Below, one piece after another: positions 1-7,335 of a stretch of 56,746 bases of DNA. The translations under genes were made by a program, and so were the position numbers. Under the pieces are notes generated by a model that ran no database searches, was not told where the DNA came from, and saw only the letters and a program-made list of their open reading frames with translations. Origin of the DNA: NIOZ-UU13 sp049287505 (GTDB lineage: Bacteria; Planctomycetota; Phycisphaerae; Sedimentisphaerales; Anaerobacaceae); the NCBI GenBank assembly GCA_049287505.1, contig JBAQFY010000417.1, positions 1 to 56,746 of the forward strand, read 5' to 3'. Numbering within the stretch: the stretch's first letter is position 1; each line of letters opens with the position of its first letter.

Positions 1-750
1 AGTGCCGTTCGAGGTAACCAGTGCGGTGAAGTTGCCGAATTCTCCTTGCAGGGACTTCAAGTTTGAGGAGGTTTGGATACGGATTTGCTTATCATTTGTT
101 ATCAGGTGGATAAGCTGGTCCACTTGACTTTGCACAAATGCCTCGGCTTGTGAACAATCAGAAGCTACATAGCCGTAAAGCTCCGGCGTTTGTGCCGATG
201 CCGCCCCCAACCTTTCGCTGCTTTCGAGAAGCGTAACGGGATGCCCAAGTTGTGAGAGTGTATTTGCTGTCTGCATTGCTGCGACAGAACCGCCGAGGAC
301 CAGGACATTTTGGTTCACGCTGGTCTTCTTTGATTTGATGGCTGAGGCCATCTTTACCCGTCTAACAGCCGCGGACAAAATTTCTTTGGCTTTATTCGTG
401 GCCACTTCTGGTGTGGCTGCGACCCAGCCGCAGTGCTCGCGAATATTTACAGACCACAAAAGTCCATCATTCAAATTAACACCCTGTATTGCTTCCTGCA
501 GAGTGTTGTTGAAAATCTCCGGGTCGCAAGCTCCTATTACCAGGCGTTCTGTCTGCTTTAGGGATTTTATCGTTTTAGTGCAATCGTTTTGTTGGCAGAA
601 TTTCGAGCAAAGCTTTACTGTTGCTACGTCCGCCAGTCCACTCAAGTGCTCAGCGAGCCGGTCAAAATCGAGCCGGCTACGCAATGTTCCGGCGCAATCG
701 CACAGCACAATCCCCACGTCGCCTTTAGTTTGTTTAGCTTTCTTAATCAC
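1..750 (-). CDS. HdrA-like flavoprotein, C-terminus beyond window edge
   Basis: N-terminal 250 residues of a heterodisulfide reductase subunit A-like protein, running off the window. Residues 12-135 match the HdrA N-terminal domain: a CDC motif at 17-19, and further on ACDPE and NIREHCGWV at 103-110. A Rossmann FAD-binding segment (VLVLGGSVAAM) begins near 149. The GTG start follows the upstream gene's stop by three bases, with GGTGAGG about nine bases upstream, so the two hdrA-like genes are translationally linked. HdrA proteins bifurcate or channel electrons through FAD and Fe-S clusters. Beside fhs and the acs genes, a role in electron supply to methylene-THF reduction or ferredoxin is likely, but the partner genes would lie outside the window. 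Confidence 0.8.
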   Translation of the reverse strand, partial: MIKKAKQTKGDVGIVLCDCAGTLRSRLDFDRLAEHLSGLADVATVKLCSKFCQQNDCTKTIKSLKQTERLVIGACDPEIFNNTLQEAIQGVNLNDGLLWSVNIREHCGWVAATPEVATNKAKEILSAAVRRVKMASAIKSKKTSVNQNVLVLGGSVAAMQTANTLSQLGHPVTLLESSERLGAASAQTPELYGYVASDCSQAEAFVQSQVDQLIHLITNDKQIRIQTSSNLKSLQGEFGNFTALVTSNGT

Positions 751-753
751 CTA

Positions 754-2028
754 TTAAGCCTCACCTATTACTGCGGCGCTGACTGCTTCGGCCTGAGCCA
801 TACAGGATTTTATGTCCTTGGGAGACTCACACGCACCTGCTACAAAGATACCTTCCCGCTGCAATGCTGGCAAAGGAGAAGCGTTCTTAAAACCAAAAAA
901 TCCCTGCTCATCAAGCGGCACAAGCAGTTTTTCGGCCAGTTCTGTCGTATCCGGCCTCGGTCTGATACCTACAGCCAAAACCACCAGGTCGAAGTCCTGT
1001 TCGCAAACCTGAGAGTCCGAACCTTGCGGAAGAGACTGCGGGGCGAACCGCAGACGCAACGTGTCGTTCGGCCCTTGTTTGACCTCGTACGGCCGAGAGC
1101 GGACGAAGGTCATATTATCTTTACACTTGTTGTAAAAGTCATCGAATCCTTTGCCGAAGTTTTGAATGTCCATATAGAAGACGGTAACTTCTGCATCTTC
1201 GTTCTGGTATTTTATCTGTTTTGCCATCCTCAGAGCATACGCACAGCATACAGTTGAGCAATAATCAGTATCTTCGGGACGGCGGTAAACTTCTTCGGTC
1301 CTTGAACCAACGCATTGTATAAATGCAATGCGTTTCGGTGTCTGGCCGTCCGAAGGTCGGGTAATCTCCCCTGTGGTGGCGAGCTGGTGTTCGGCTTCGG
1401 TGCCGGTGATAATGTTTTCCGAGATACCATATCCGTATGAAGTATTCTCTGCTGGATTATAGGGTTCGTAGCCGGTTGCTATAACCACGCTGTCAACGTC
1501 TAATTTGCTCTCGGAGCTTTTATCCTGCATATTAATTGCTTCGAGAGGACAGGCTTGTTCGCATAGCAAACATTCCTTACCGGAAGCCCGCCGGCACAGC
1601 GAGTAATCAATGACCGGCACCGCAGGGGACAGAGCCGGTTTTGGCGAAACTATACACTTTTCGGGACATACGGCAATACAGGCCTGGCAACCTGTGCATT
1701 TGCTGTGGTCAATAAAGTTGGGCTGATGTGTTAATATCGCAGTATATCGGGACCCGTTTGTGCCGGTTTTCAATTTGCAAAGCTGGGTGCGAGTCTGGAT
1801 GTGAATATCGGGCGAAGCGGCTACGGTTCTGAAAAGCTCATTTGCCACACAGACATTGCAGCGCAGGCACACATCTGTGGCTTTACAGCCCATTTCTCTG
1901 ACACGACCGCCTATTGTGGCTGCCTTCTCGATAAGATGGACCTGCAAGCCTGCTTGGTTGAGGCGATGTGCTGTGGTTGCTCCGGCAATGCCCGCCCCTA
2001 TAACCAAAACAGTTTTCGTCTTTTGCAT
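754..2028 (-). CDS. HdrA-like FAD/iron-sulfur protein
   Basis: A 424-residue HdrA-family flavoprotein. The N-terminal dinucleotide fold has VIGAGIAGATT at 9-19. A cysteine group (C48, C54, C57, C60) is the usual HdrA cluster site. Two ferredoxin-type [4Fe-4S] motifs follow at C111/C114/C117/C121 and C145/C153/C156/C160. FIQCVGSR near 235 and the later Cys pair are also typical. It is shorter than methanogen HdrA (about 650 residues) because the N-terminal domain is on the neighbouring paralogue (1-750). It lies downstream of fhs across a short repeat array. The likely role is electron transfer or bifurcation for the Wood-Ljungdahl pathway; the redox partners are not visible. Confidence 0.85.
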   Translation of the reverse strand: MQKTKTVLVIGAGIAGATTAHRLNQAGLQVHLIEKAATIGGRVREMGCKATDVCLRCNVCVANELFRTVAASPDIHIQTRTQLCKLKTGTNGSRYTAILTHQPNFIDHSKCTGCQACIAVCPEKCIVSPKPALSPAVPVIDYSLCRRASGKECLLCEQACPLEAINMQDKSSESKLDVDSVVIATGYEPYNPAENTSYGYGISENIITGTEAEHQLATTGEITRPSDGQTPKRIAFIQCVGSRTEEVYRRPEDTDYCSTVCCAYALRMAKQIKYQNEDAEVTVFYMDIQNFGKGFDDFYNKCKDNMTFVRSRPYEVKQGPNDTLRLRFAPQSLPQGSDSQVCEQDFDLVVLAVGIRPRPDTTELAEKLLVPLDEQGFFGFKNASPLPALQREGIFVAGACESPKDIKSCMAQAEAVSAAVIGEA

Positions 2029-2033
2029 TCTGT

Positions 2034-2063
2034 GATAGTTAATAATCGGTAATCGTTAATAAC
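2034..2063. repeat. short word array between fhs and hdrA-like gene
   Basis: Thirty bases made of variants of GTTAATAA and CGGTAATC, with GTTAATAA read at one end and TTAATAAC at the other. On the coding strand it starts immediately after the fhs stop codon and fills most of the space to the next ATG, leaving no clear ribosome binding site for that gene. It is one of several unrelated-word arrays located at gene 3' ends in this window. Confidence 0.55.
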
Positions 2064-3857
2064 TTAGAACAGGCCCTGTACTTTTCCTGTTTTGACGTCC
2101 ACATCAATACGGCGGAAAGCCGGATTGGAGGCGGTACCGGGCATCAGCTTAATGGCTCCAGCTACGGGCACAATGAAGCCGGCACCTTTATAGACAAGAA
2201 CATCGCGGATTGGAAGCTCCCAATCGGTGGGTCTGCCTTTTATGTCCGGGTCGTGTGACAAACTAAGGTGGGTTTTAACCATACAGGTTCCTAAAGTCTT
2301 GCTGACTGGGTCGGCCTCCATTGCCTTGGCTTTTTCCAGTGCTTCATCAGTATAAGTTACGCCGTTGGCTCCATAAACTTCCTTGGCGATTAGTTCAATA
2401 CGTTTTCTGAGCGGAGTCTCCAGCTCGTAAAGGAATTTGAAATGATTCGTTTCACTGCAGGCCTCAATTACTGCCTCTGCCAGCTCAATTGCGCCGTCAC
2501 CGCCCTTGAGCCAGTGTTCGGAGACGGCAGCCAAAGCTCCATTCTGCTCGGCGATTTTACGCACAAGCTTTATTTCAGCCTTGGTGTCGGTGTAGAAGCT
2601 GTTTAAGCAAACAACAGGGCGAACACCGCTTTTCTTTACTGTTTCGATATGGGCGATTAGGTTCTCACAGCCTTTTTCAACCAGCTCGAGGTTTTCACTG
2701 GTGTATTCCTCGCTCAGCGGTATGCCGGGTTTGACGGCAGGTCCTCCACCGTGCATCTTCAGGGCACGAACGGTTGCTACAATAACAACGGCGTTTGGTA
2801 CCAGGCCGGACATACGGCATTTTATATTCCAGAATTTCTCGAAACCAATGTCGGCCCCGAAGCCGCTCTCAGTTACGTGGTAATCACCTAATTTTGTTCC
2901 TATCATATCGGCTATAATAGAACTTTGGCCTACAGCAATATTCGCGAAGGGGCCTGCATGCACGAATACAGGCTGACCTTCAATGGTCTGCAGCAAATTC
3001 GGGTTTATCGCATCAACCATCCAGGCGGTCATAGCGCCGTCAACCTCGAGGTCGGCGGTGGTAACTTCGTTACCTTTTTTATCGTAAGCCACAACGATTT
3101 TAGCCATACGCTCTCGCAGGTCTTTTAGGTCTTTGGCCACTGCGAGTATTGCCATAATCTCACTTGATACGGTAATTTGAAAGCCTGAATCCATCTCGAA
3201 GCCGTCCATTTTTCCGCCTCGGCCTATCCTGATATTTCGCAGGGCCTGGGCGCAGAAGTCCATTGCCCATTTCATTTGCACGCGTTCCGGGTCGATATCT
3301 ATTCGGGTTAGCTTGCTTTTTGCCAGGCGGGCATCGTCGTAATTTCTTTCGTGCTGCAAACGCGAAGTAAGGGCAACCATAGCGAGGTTGTGGGCGTTTG
3401 TTATACAGTCGATATCACCTGTAAGGCGGATAGAAAAAGGCGTCAAGGGAATACATTGGGCAAGGCCTCCGCCGGCAGCGGAACCCTTTATATTGAAGGT
3501 TGGTCCGCCGCTGGGCTGGCGTATGGCCCCGACCACGCGTTTTCCCAGCTTGCCCAGACCTTCAATCAAACCCATGGCAGTGGTAGTTTTGCCCTCGCCC
3601 AAAGGCGTTGGCGTAATGGCGGTAACGTTGATGTACTTTGCTGTGGGAGCATCCTGGAGGCGAGCAAGGGCTTGTTGATAATCGACTTTAGCCAGCTTAC
3701 GGCCCATTGGAATCAGTTCGCTGTCCTGCAAGCCCATCTCATTGGCAAGCTGGCTAACAGGTTTCATTCCTTCCTCGGCGGCTTCCGCAACCTGCCAATC
3801 TTTCATTTTGGTTGGGTCAAGCTTCACCCCCTTAGAAATTTTCCCCTTTTGCATCAT
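2064..3857 (-). CDS. fhs: formate--tetrahydrofolate ligase
   Basis: Catalyses ATP-dependent formation of 10-formyl-THF from formate and THF, the first C1-activation step of the Wood-Ljungdahl methyl branch. The P-loop PTPLGEGKTTT lies at 83-93, followed by the family segment RQPSGGPTFNIKG and later GGGLAQ. The protein is 597 residues, slightly longer than the usual 556-560; homology seems to begin near residue 18 (MKDWQVAEAAEEGMKP). The start was chosen because AAGGGG lies eight bases before this ATG; an adjacent in-frame ATG is equally possible. It sits between acsE and the hdrA-like genes on the same strand, consistent with one methyl-branch transcription unit. Confidence 0.96.
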   Translation of the reverse strand: MMQKGKISKGVKLDPTKMKDWQVAEAAEEGMKPVSQLANEMGLQDSELIPMGRKLAKVDYQQALARLQDAPTAKYINVTAITPTPLGEGKTTTAMGLIEGLGKLGKRVVGAIRQPSGGPTFNIKGSAAGGGLAQCIPLTPFSIRLTGDIDCITNAHNLAMVALTSRLQHERNYDDARLAKSKLTRIDIDPERVQMKWAMDFCAQALRNIRIGRGGKMDGFEMDSGFQITVSSEIMAILAVAKDLKDLRERMAKIVVAYDKKGNEVTTADLEVDGAMTAWMVDAINPNLLQTIEGQPVFVHAGPFANIAVGQSSIIADMIGTKLGDYHVTESGFGADIGFEKFWNIKCRMSGLVPNAVVIVATVRALKMHGGGPAVKPGIPLSEEYTSENLELVEKGCENLIAHIETVKKSGVRPVVCLNSFYTDTKAEIKLVRKIAEQNGALAAVSEHWLKGGDGAIELAEAVIEACSETNHFKFLYELETPLRKRIELIAKEVYGANGVTYTDEALEKAKAMEADPVSKTLGTCMVKTHLSLSHDPDIKGRPTDWELPIRDVLVYKGAGFIVPVAGAIKLMPGTASNPAFRRIDVDVKTGKVQGLF

Positions 3858-4153
3858 ATCATTATCCCCTTTTTCATTGTGTTTATAACCACGATTATTT
3901 CTTTTGAATTTCTAACGGGGTTCGTAGATCTTTCCTTCCCGCTGCGACGCATCGCGACGAGGTATATCGTATTGGTAAAATATTTCGCACGGCGTTTTTA
4001 TACTCCTGCCTGTGGGTACAGGTGTTCTAATAGAAATTCCACATTATCATCGAAAACTACCGATGCGGGTACAACCGTAGGGCTTTTTTTTGGCACTATT
4101 TTGCTATTTGGATGTTACAGACTAATCCGATATTATCAGTCTGGGTTACCACA
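3858..4153. other. intergenic spacer between acsE and fhs, no gene seen
   Basis: About 296 bases, the longest gap inside the acs-fhs cluster. It holds no credible open frame and no consensus promoter. Only scattered short inverted words were seen, for example around the GACGCATCGCGACGAGG stretch near 3944. A promoter for fhs could lie here but cannot be shown. Confidence 0.4.
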
Positions 4154-4981
4154 TTAACCTTTCTGTGCCGAGGTGTAGGCCTTCAGGAAAGAATCTGAGT
4201 ATATTTGCTTGTTCATCAGCATTTCAGCGGTGGCTACTATGTTCATCAGGTCCTGGTCGAGGACATCGACAATAGCTGAGTCCAGGCCGCGAGAAATAGC
4301 CATAGCAAGGAATACTCGGTTTATCAGGCTTCTTTCCGATGCTCCCTGAGAAAGATTTGACAGGCCTATTGTCATATGTGGGGCCGGGTCTGACAAATAT
4401 TTTATCTGGTCCATCGCAGATAAAATATTGCCGGGCTGGACCTGGGCGCTCGGCACTTTTACCGGCAGAATGATTGGGTCGATGAACAGCCGCTGGGTGT
4501 CAAAACCCTTTTCCATTGCCTTTGATACGATTTCCGCCGCAATGGCTACACGGGTATCGATATCCTGGGGGACACCGTTTTTGTCCATAGTAAGGGCGAT
4601 AATGCTGGCTTTCCGGCCTGCCTGGTTGGCCATTTCTATGTATTTGTCAAGTATTTCTTCATCGCTTTTCTTATTCAATGGTGTTGAGTTCAGAATGACG
4701 CCATTCTCGGCGTTGATAACCTTTAATCCCGCGGCGATAACAGCCAGTTTCTGGGAATCCAGGCACAAAGGTGTAGAGCAGGTCTCCTGGATGCTTTCAA
4801 CCAGCCACTGCATAGCGCCTTCCTGGTCCGCAGCGGCGGTACCTATGTTTACATCCAGATATGCAGCACCTGCGTCGGTCTGCTTTTTGGCTAATTCCTG
4901 AATGACTTTTTTGTCTTTATCTGCGATAGCCTGCTTGACGTTGGTAAACATCCCGTTGATTCGTTCTGCAATTAATATCAT
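4154..4981 (-). CDS. acsE: 5-methyl-THF:corrinoid/iron-sulfur protein methyltransferase
   Basis: Transfers the methyl group of 5-methyl-THF to the cobalt of the corrinoid/Fe-S protein (AcsCD). The 275-residue protein aligns end to end with AcsE/MeTr of acetogens, a TIM barrel of the pterin-binding family. Visible landmarks are ILIAERINGMF at the N-terminus, LDVNIG near 44, LDSQ, ILNSTPLN, LTMDKNGVPQD, IDPIILPV and GLSNLSQG. A strong AAGGAAGG lies eight bases before the ATG. It follows acsD across a short repeat array and precedes fhs, the classic methyl-branch order. Confidence 0.95.
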   Translation of the reverse strand: MILIAERINGMFTNVKQAIADKDKKVIQELAKKQTDAGAAYLDVNIGTAAADQEGAMQWLVESIQETCSTPLCLDSQKLAVIAAGLKVINAENGVILNSTPLNKKSDEEILDKYIEMANQAGRKASIIALTMDKNGVPQDIDTRVAIAAEIVSKAMEKGFDTQRLFIDPIILPVKVPSAQVQPGNILSAMDQIKYLSDPAPHMTIGLSNLSQGASERSLINRVFLAMAISRGLDSAIVDVLDQDLMNIVATAEMLMNKQIYSDSFLKAYTSAQKG

Positions 4982-5009
4982 AGTAAATACCTTCCTTTTT
5001 TGTTTATGT

Positions 5010-5071
5010 GTGAATGTGTTGATGCATAGATGAGTTCGCGCATTTGCCCATCTACTGATTTACTCATTCAC
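5010..5071. repeat. palindromic word array at the 3' end of acsD
   Basis: A 62-bp element bounded by perfect 7-bp inverted repeats GTGAATG/CATTCAC. Inside, words of about 8 bp recur in both directions (AGTAGATG, AGTAAATC, CATAGATG). On the minus strand the array begins inside acsD: its final Ser-Glu codons and TGA stop are array sequence. The word AGTAGATG recurs in the array following valS near 55170, some 50 kb away, so the two belong to one family. Confidence 0.65.
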
Positions 5072-6026
5072 TTTTCCATACATGATTGATAAAGTTCTTT
5101 ACGGTAGCGACGGCTCTGGGGTGGCGCATCCGAATTATATCAACGCCGGCCTGCAGCAAGCAGATGGCGGTAGCCGTTTCCCACATAGGTCCTCGGTTGG
5201 CAGCATCCCCCCAGCCCGGTGCGTCTGCGAGCTTGGCCTCCTTGGCTCGCCAGGATTCATAACCTACGTCGCAGATGGCCGGCATAGCCATCATTTTATC
5301 ACCGGTAAGGGCGGCGATGCGCTGCCGTTCCTGAATCGAATAGGCATACTCTATTCCATATCCAAGCGCTCCGGTGGCCTGAAACGTAACTATTCGCTCT
5401 AACGGAAAGCCCATATCAGAAGCCAAGATATTGACCTGCTTGGCGATATTGATGTCCAGAGGGGCCTCGGTGATGAGATAATGGCCGTCTGCCAAAGAGA
5501 TGGCAGTGAGGGATTTGTAATTGTCTTCTGTAACGGTTCCGATGAGACATTTTTCGCCTTTTGCGGCACCGCTTACCTTGGGCATAACCTGGTTGTCTTT
5601 TTCGTCATTTCCACAGCCCCAGAGCACAAGAGGTACACCAACTGCTTTTAAGACTTCCTCGGTAACCTTGACGGCGTGAGCGGCGTCTCTATCATTCTTG
5701 TCGGGGTGAATGCCGTCGAATTTTATACAAATTAAATCGGCCCCGAACTCTTCTACGCACTTTTTGGCCCAGTCGCCGGGGCTGTCGAGCACATCTTTAT
5801 AAGGTTCGAGCAGGACATCAGGCCAATCTTCGGGCTTGCTGTCCAGGACGTCCATAGCGATGACCGGTTTTTCGCCGGTATCGGCTGCGGAGCCGCCATA
5901 GACGACGTTACGGGCTCCGCCAACGGTTATCGTTGAGGTTCGAGTGCCCCCATCGTCTTTAGTTGCCCCAAGCGTAAGGCGGTTTACTGAGCCGGTAAAT
6001 CTTTCTGCAACTTCAGGAACTGGCAT
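5064..6026 (-). CDS. acsD: CODH/ACS corrinoid protein small subunit
   Basis: Small (delta) subunit of the corrinoid/iron-sulfur protein, a TIM-barrel partner of AcsC that helps hold the cobamide carrying the methyl group from AcsE to AcsB. The 320-residue length matches the family (about 310-325). Landmarks are TITVGGARNVVYGG near 31-44, PVIAMDVLDSKPEDWP, FGADLICIKFDGIHPDKND, VPLVLWGCGNDEKD and PLERIVTFQATGALGYGIEY. GGAGG lies seven bases before the ATG. The last residues (SE) and the stop fall within a palindromic word array, so the natural C-terminus may have been altered by it. Confidence 0.94.
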   Translation of the reverse strand: MPVPEVAERFTGSVNRLTLGATKDDGGTRTSTITVGGARNVVYGGSAADTGEKPVIAMDVLDSKPEDWPDVLLEPYKDVLDSPGDWAKKCVEEFGADLICIKFDGIHPDKNDRDAAHAVKVTEEVLKAVGVPLVLWGCGNDEKDNQVMPKVSGAAKGEKCLIGTVTEDNYKSLTAISLADGHYLITEAPLDINIAKQVNILASDMGFPLERIVTFQATGALGYGIEYAYSIQERQRIAALTGDKMMAMPAICDVGYESWRAKEAKLADAPGWGDAANRGPMWETATAICLLQAGVDIIRMRHPRAVATVKNFINHVWKSE

Positions 6027-6054
6027 TTCAAGACCTCCAAAAATAGTTCATCGG

Positions 6055-6861
6055 TTATAGTTTGGGATTCGTGGTCTGCGAGCTCAAAACTAAAATATCT
6101 TCGAAAATTTTACGCACCGCCGAAAAGGCGGGGCTGTCATTTGCAATCTCAAAAACCGTCTTGGCCTGCATTGATGCGTCGCAGACGGCCTTATCATAAG
6201 GTATATGTCCAAAGATGTCTATCCCATCCAGTTCGTCGCTTGTCGCTCGTCGCTCGTGATTCTGAACACGAGGCACGGGAAACGGGGTACGGCTTTCGTT
6301 CCATATAACGCCGATTTGCTTTACAACAATTGGCAATTGTTTGGCGAGGTCGAAAATCCTCCGGGCGGTAAGGGCGCCGATGGAAGTTGGTTCTGCTGCG
6401 ATGCACAGCAGGTCAACATTATTGGTGGTTCGGCGGGACAGATGCTCCATTCCCGCCTCATTGTCAATAATCACAAACTGGTATTGCGAGCTTAATTCGT
6501 CCAGGAACTTTCGGAGCATATTATTAACCGCACAATAACAGGACGGGCCTTCCGGCCGACCCATAGTGAGCAAATCAAAACCCTCGGCCTCGGTAATCGC
6601 CTGCTGGATGTTGTATTCTATAGACCGTACCTTGTCGATACCTGCATTGCTGGGAGGTTTGGTGCGGGCATCTTCGCGGATGTCCGCGACGGTGGCAGCC
6701 GGCCGAACGCCTAACATTATGCCCAGACAGGAGTTGGGGTCGGCATCAACTGCAAGCACAGCCTTTCTGTCGGCCTGGGACAGCAGGAACCTTATAATCA
6801 TGGCGGCTAAAGTTGTCTTGCCCGAACCGCCTTTTCCACTTATTGCAATCGTTGTCGTCAT
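6055..6861 (-). CDS. CooC/AcsF-type nickel-insertion ATPase
   Basis: A P-loop ATPase of the CooC/AcsF (MinD-like) family that matures the nickel centres of CODH or acetyl-CoA synthase. The deviant Walker A motif GKGGSGKTT is at 9-17, VLAVDADPN at 36-43 and a CxC metal motif at C108-C110; CooC uses such a pair to bind Ni between monomers. Placement between acsV and acsD suggests ACS maturation (AcsF role), but this is inferred. Residues 199-210 (VQNHERRATSDE) are encoded by a 37-bp heptamer-repeat insertion that keeps the frame. The start lies three bases from the end of an inverted-repeat element and has no good ribosome binding site. Confidence 0.88.
   Translation of the reverse strand: MTTTIAISGKGGSGKTTLAAMIIRFLLSQADRKAVLAVDADPNSCLGIMLGVRPAATVADIREDARTKPPSNAGIDKVRSIEYNIQQAITEAEGFDLLTMGRPEGPSCYCAVNNMLRKFLDELSSQYQFVIIDNEAGMEHLSRRTTNNVDLLCIAAEPTSIGALTARRIFDLAKQLPIVVKQIGVIWNESRTPFPVPRVQNHERRATSDELDGIDIFGHIPYDKAVCDASMQAKTVFEIANDSPAFSAVRKIFEDILVLSSQTTNPKL
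6231..6267. repeat. in-frame heptamer array inside cooC/acsF gene
   Basis: Thirty-seven bases built from near-identical 7-bp units. The coding strand reads GAGCGAC twice, then AAGCGAC, and the tract is bracketed by GTTC and GAAC. It encodes residues 199-210 of the ATPase at 6055-6861, between the GVIWNE and DGIDIFGHIPYD segments, where a surface loop is expected. It resembles the intergenic word arrays of the window but lies within a coding frame. Confidence 0.6.
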
Positions 6862-6863
6862 AG

Positions 6864-7335
6864 GAAGTGCCTAAAGTGTCTAAAGTGAGCTAAAGTGTCT
6901 AAAGTGACGGTTTTCCTTAACTTTAGTTCACTCATGAGCACTCCAAACTTTAGTTTATTTTTTTCCGATAGATGTAAAAATAGCAAGGAATTCTGTGCAT
7001 TCTTCATAATCGCTTTTTACTTTTTTCAAGGATAGCCATTTTAGCTTTGTAATTACTTCTAACCAGTATTGCGTTTCACTAGCTTCACTTTCACAAATCT
7101 TAATCTTGTTTTTAAAATCTGCTTTGCTTCTGGCCCGATTGGCTTCTCGATAGTTTGCACCAATAGATGTTCCAGATTTTGTGATTTGAGTCCTTATGAC
7201 TCTGCCCTCTGGTGTGTTCGGTAAAGTTCTCGATAAACGGATTATTCGCACTGCGAATTCTCTTGTTCGCTTCTCAAGCTCTTTTGCGAATTCTTTATTA
7301 TTCATACTTTAAATCAAATTCACTTTAGGCACTTC
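6864..7335. mobile_element. 472-bp inverted-repeat element carrying a four-helix-bundle gene
   Basis: Bounded by perfect 15-bp terminal inverted repeats: GAAGTGCCTAAAGTG at 6864-6878 and its exact reverse complement at 7321-7335. Inside the left end TAAAGTG recurs at 6872, 6881, 6891 and 6900, followed by inverted copies (ACTTTAG at 6920 and 6947). The only gene inside is the S23/IVP-type protein (6955-7305). The element occupies the whole junction between acsV, whose stop codon overlaps the right end, and cooC, whose ATG is three bases beyond the left end. Two short elements at 9286-9358 and 29136-29201 share the same ends. No target duplication was recognised. The mobile nature is inferred. 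Confidence 0.7.
6955..7305 (-). CDS. four-helix-bundle protein, S23/IVP (Avd-like) family
   Basis: A 116-residue, mostly helical, charged protein of the family first found in intervening sequences of 23S rRNA genes (PF05635 type). Typical landmarks are SGTSIGANYREANRARSKADF near 45-65 and the EASETQYWLEVI helix near 74-86. The same fold includes Avd, the accessory protein of diversity-generating retroelements; no reverse transcriptase is visible here. The gene is visibly richer in A+T than the acs genes around it and interrupts an otherwise conserved operon, suggesting it arrived later. Its stop codon lies in the repeat-rich arm of a 472-bp inverted-repeat element. The molecular role is unknown; nucleic acid binding is plausible. 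Confidence 0.88.
   Translation of the reverse strand: MNNKEFAKELEKRTREFAVRIIRLSRTLPNTPEGRVIRTQITKSGTSIGANYREANRARSKADFKNKIKICESEASETQYWLEVITKLKWLSLKKVKSDYEECTEFLAIFTSIGKK

Noticed and set aside
748..760. Frameshift splitting one hdrA gene into two
   Set aside because: Each frame has its own Rossmann FAD start and a ribosome site precedes the second; they are two paralogues.
3351..4157. 268-aa open frame on the plus strand
   Set aside because: It lies opposite fhs and the spacer, has no family resemblance, and fhs is certain on the other strand.
6864..7335. Diversity-generating retroelement
   Set aside because: The S23/Avd-like protein suggested it, but no reverse transcriptase or template/variable repeat pair is seen in the window.
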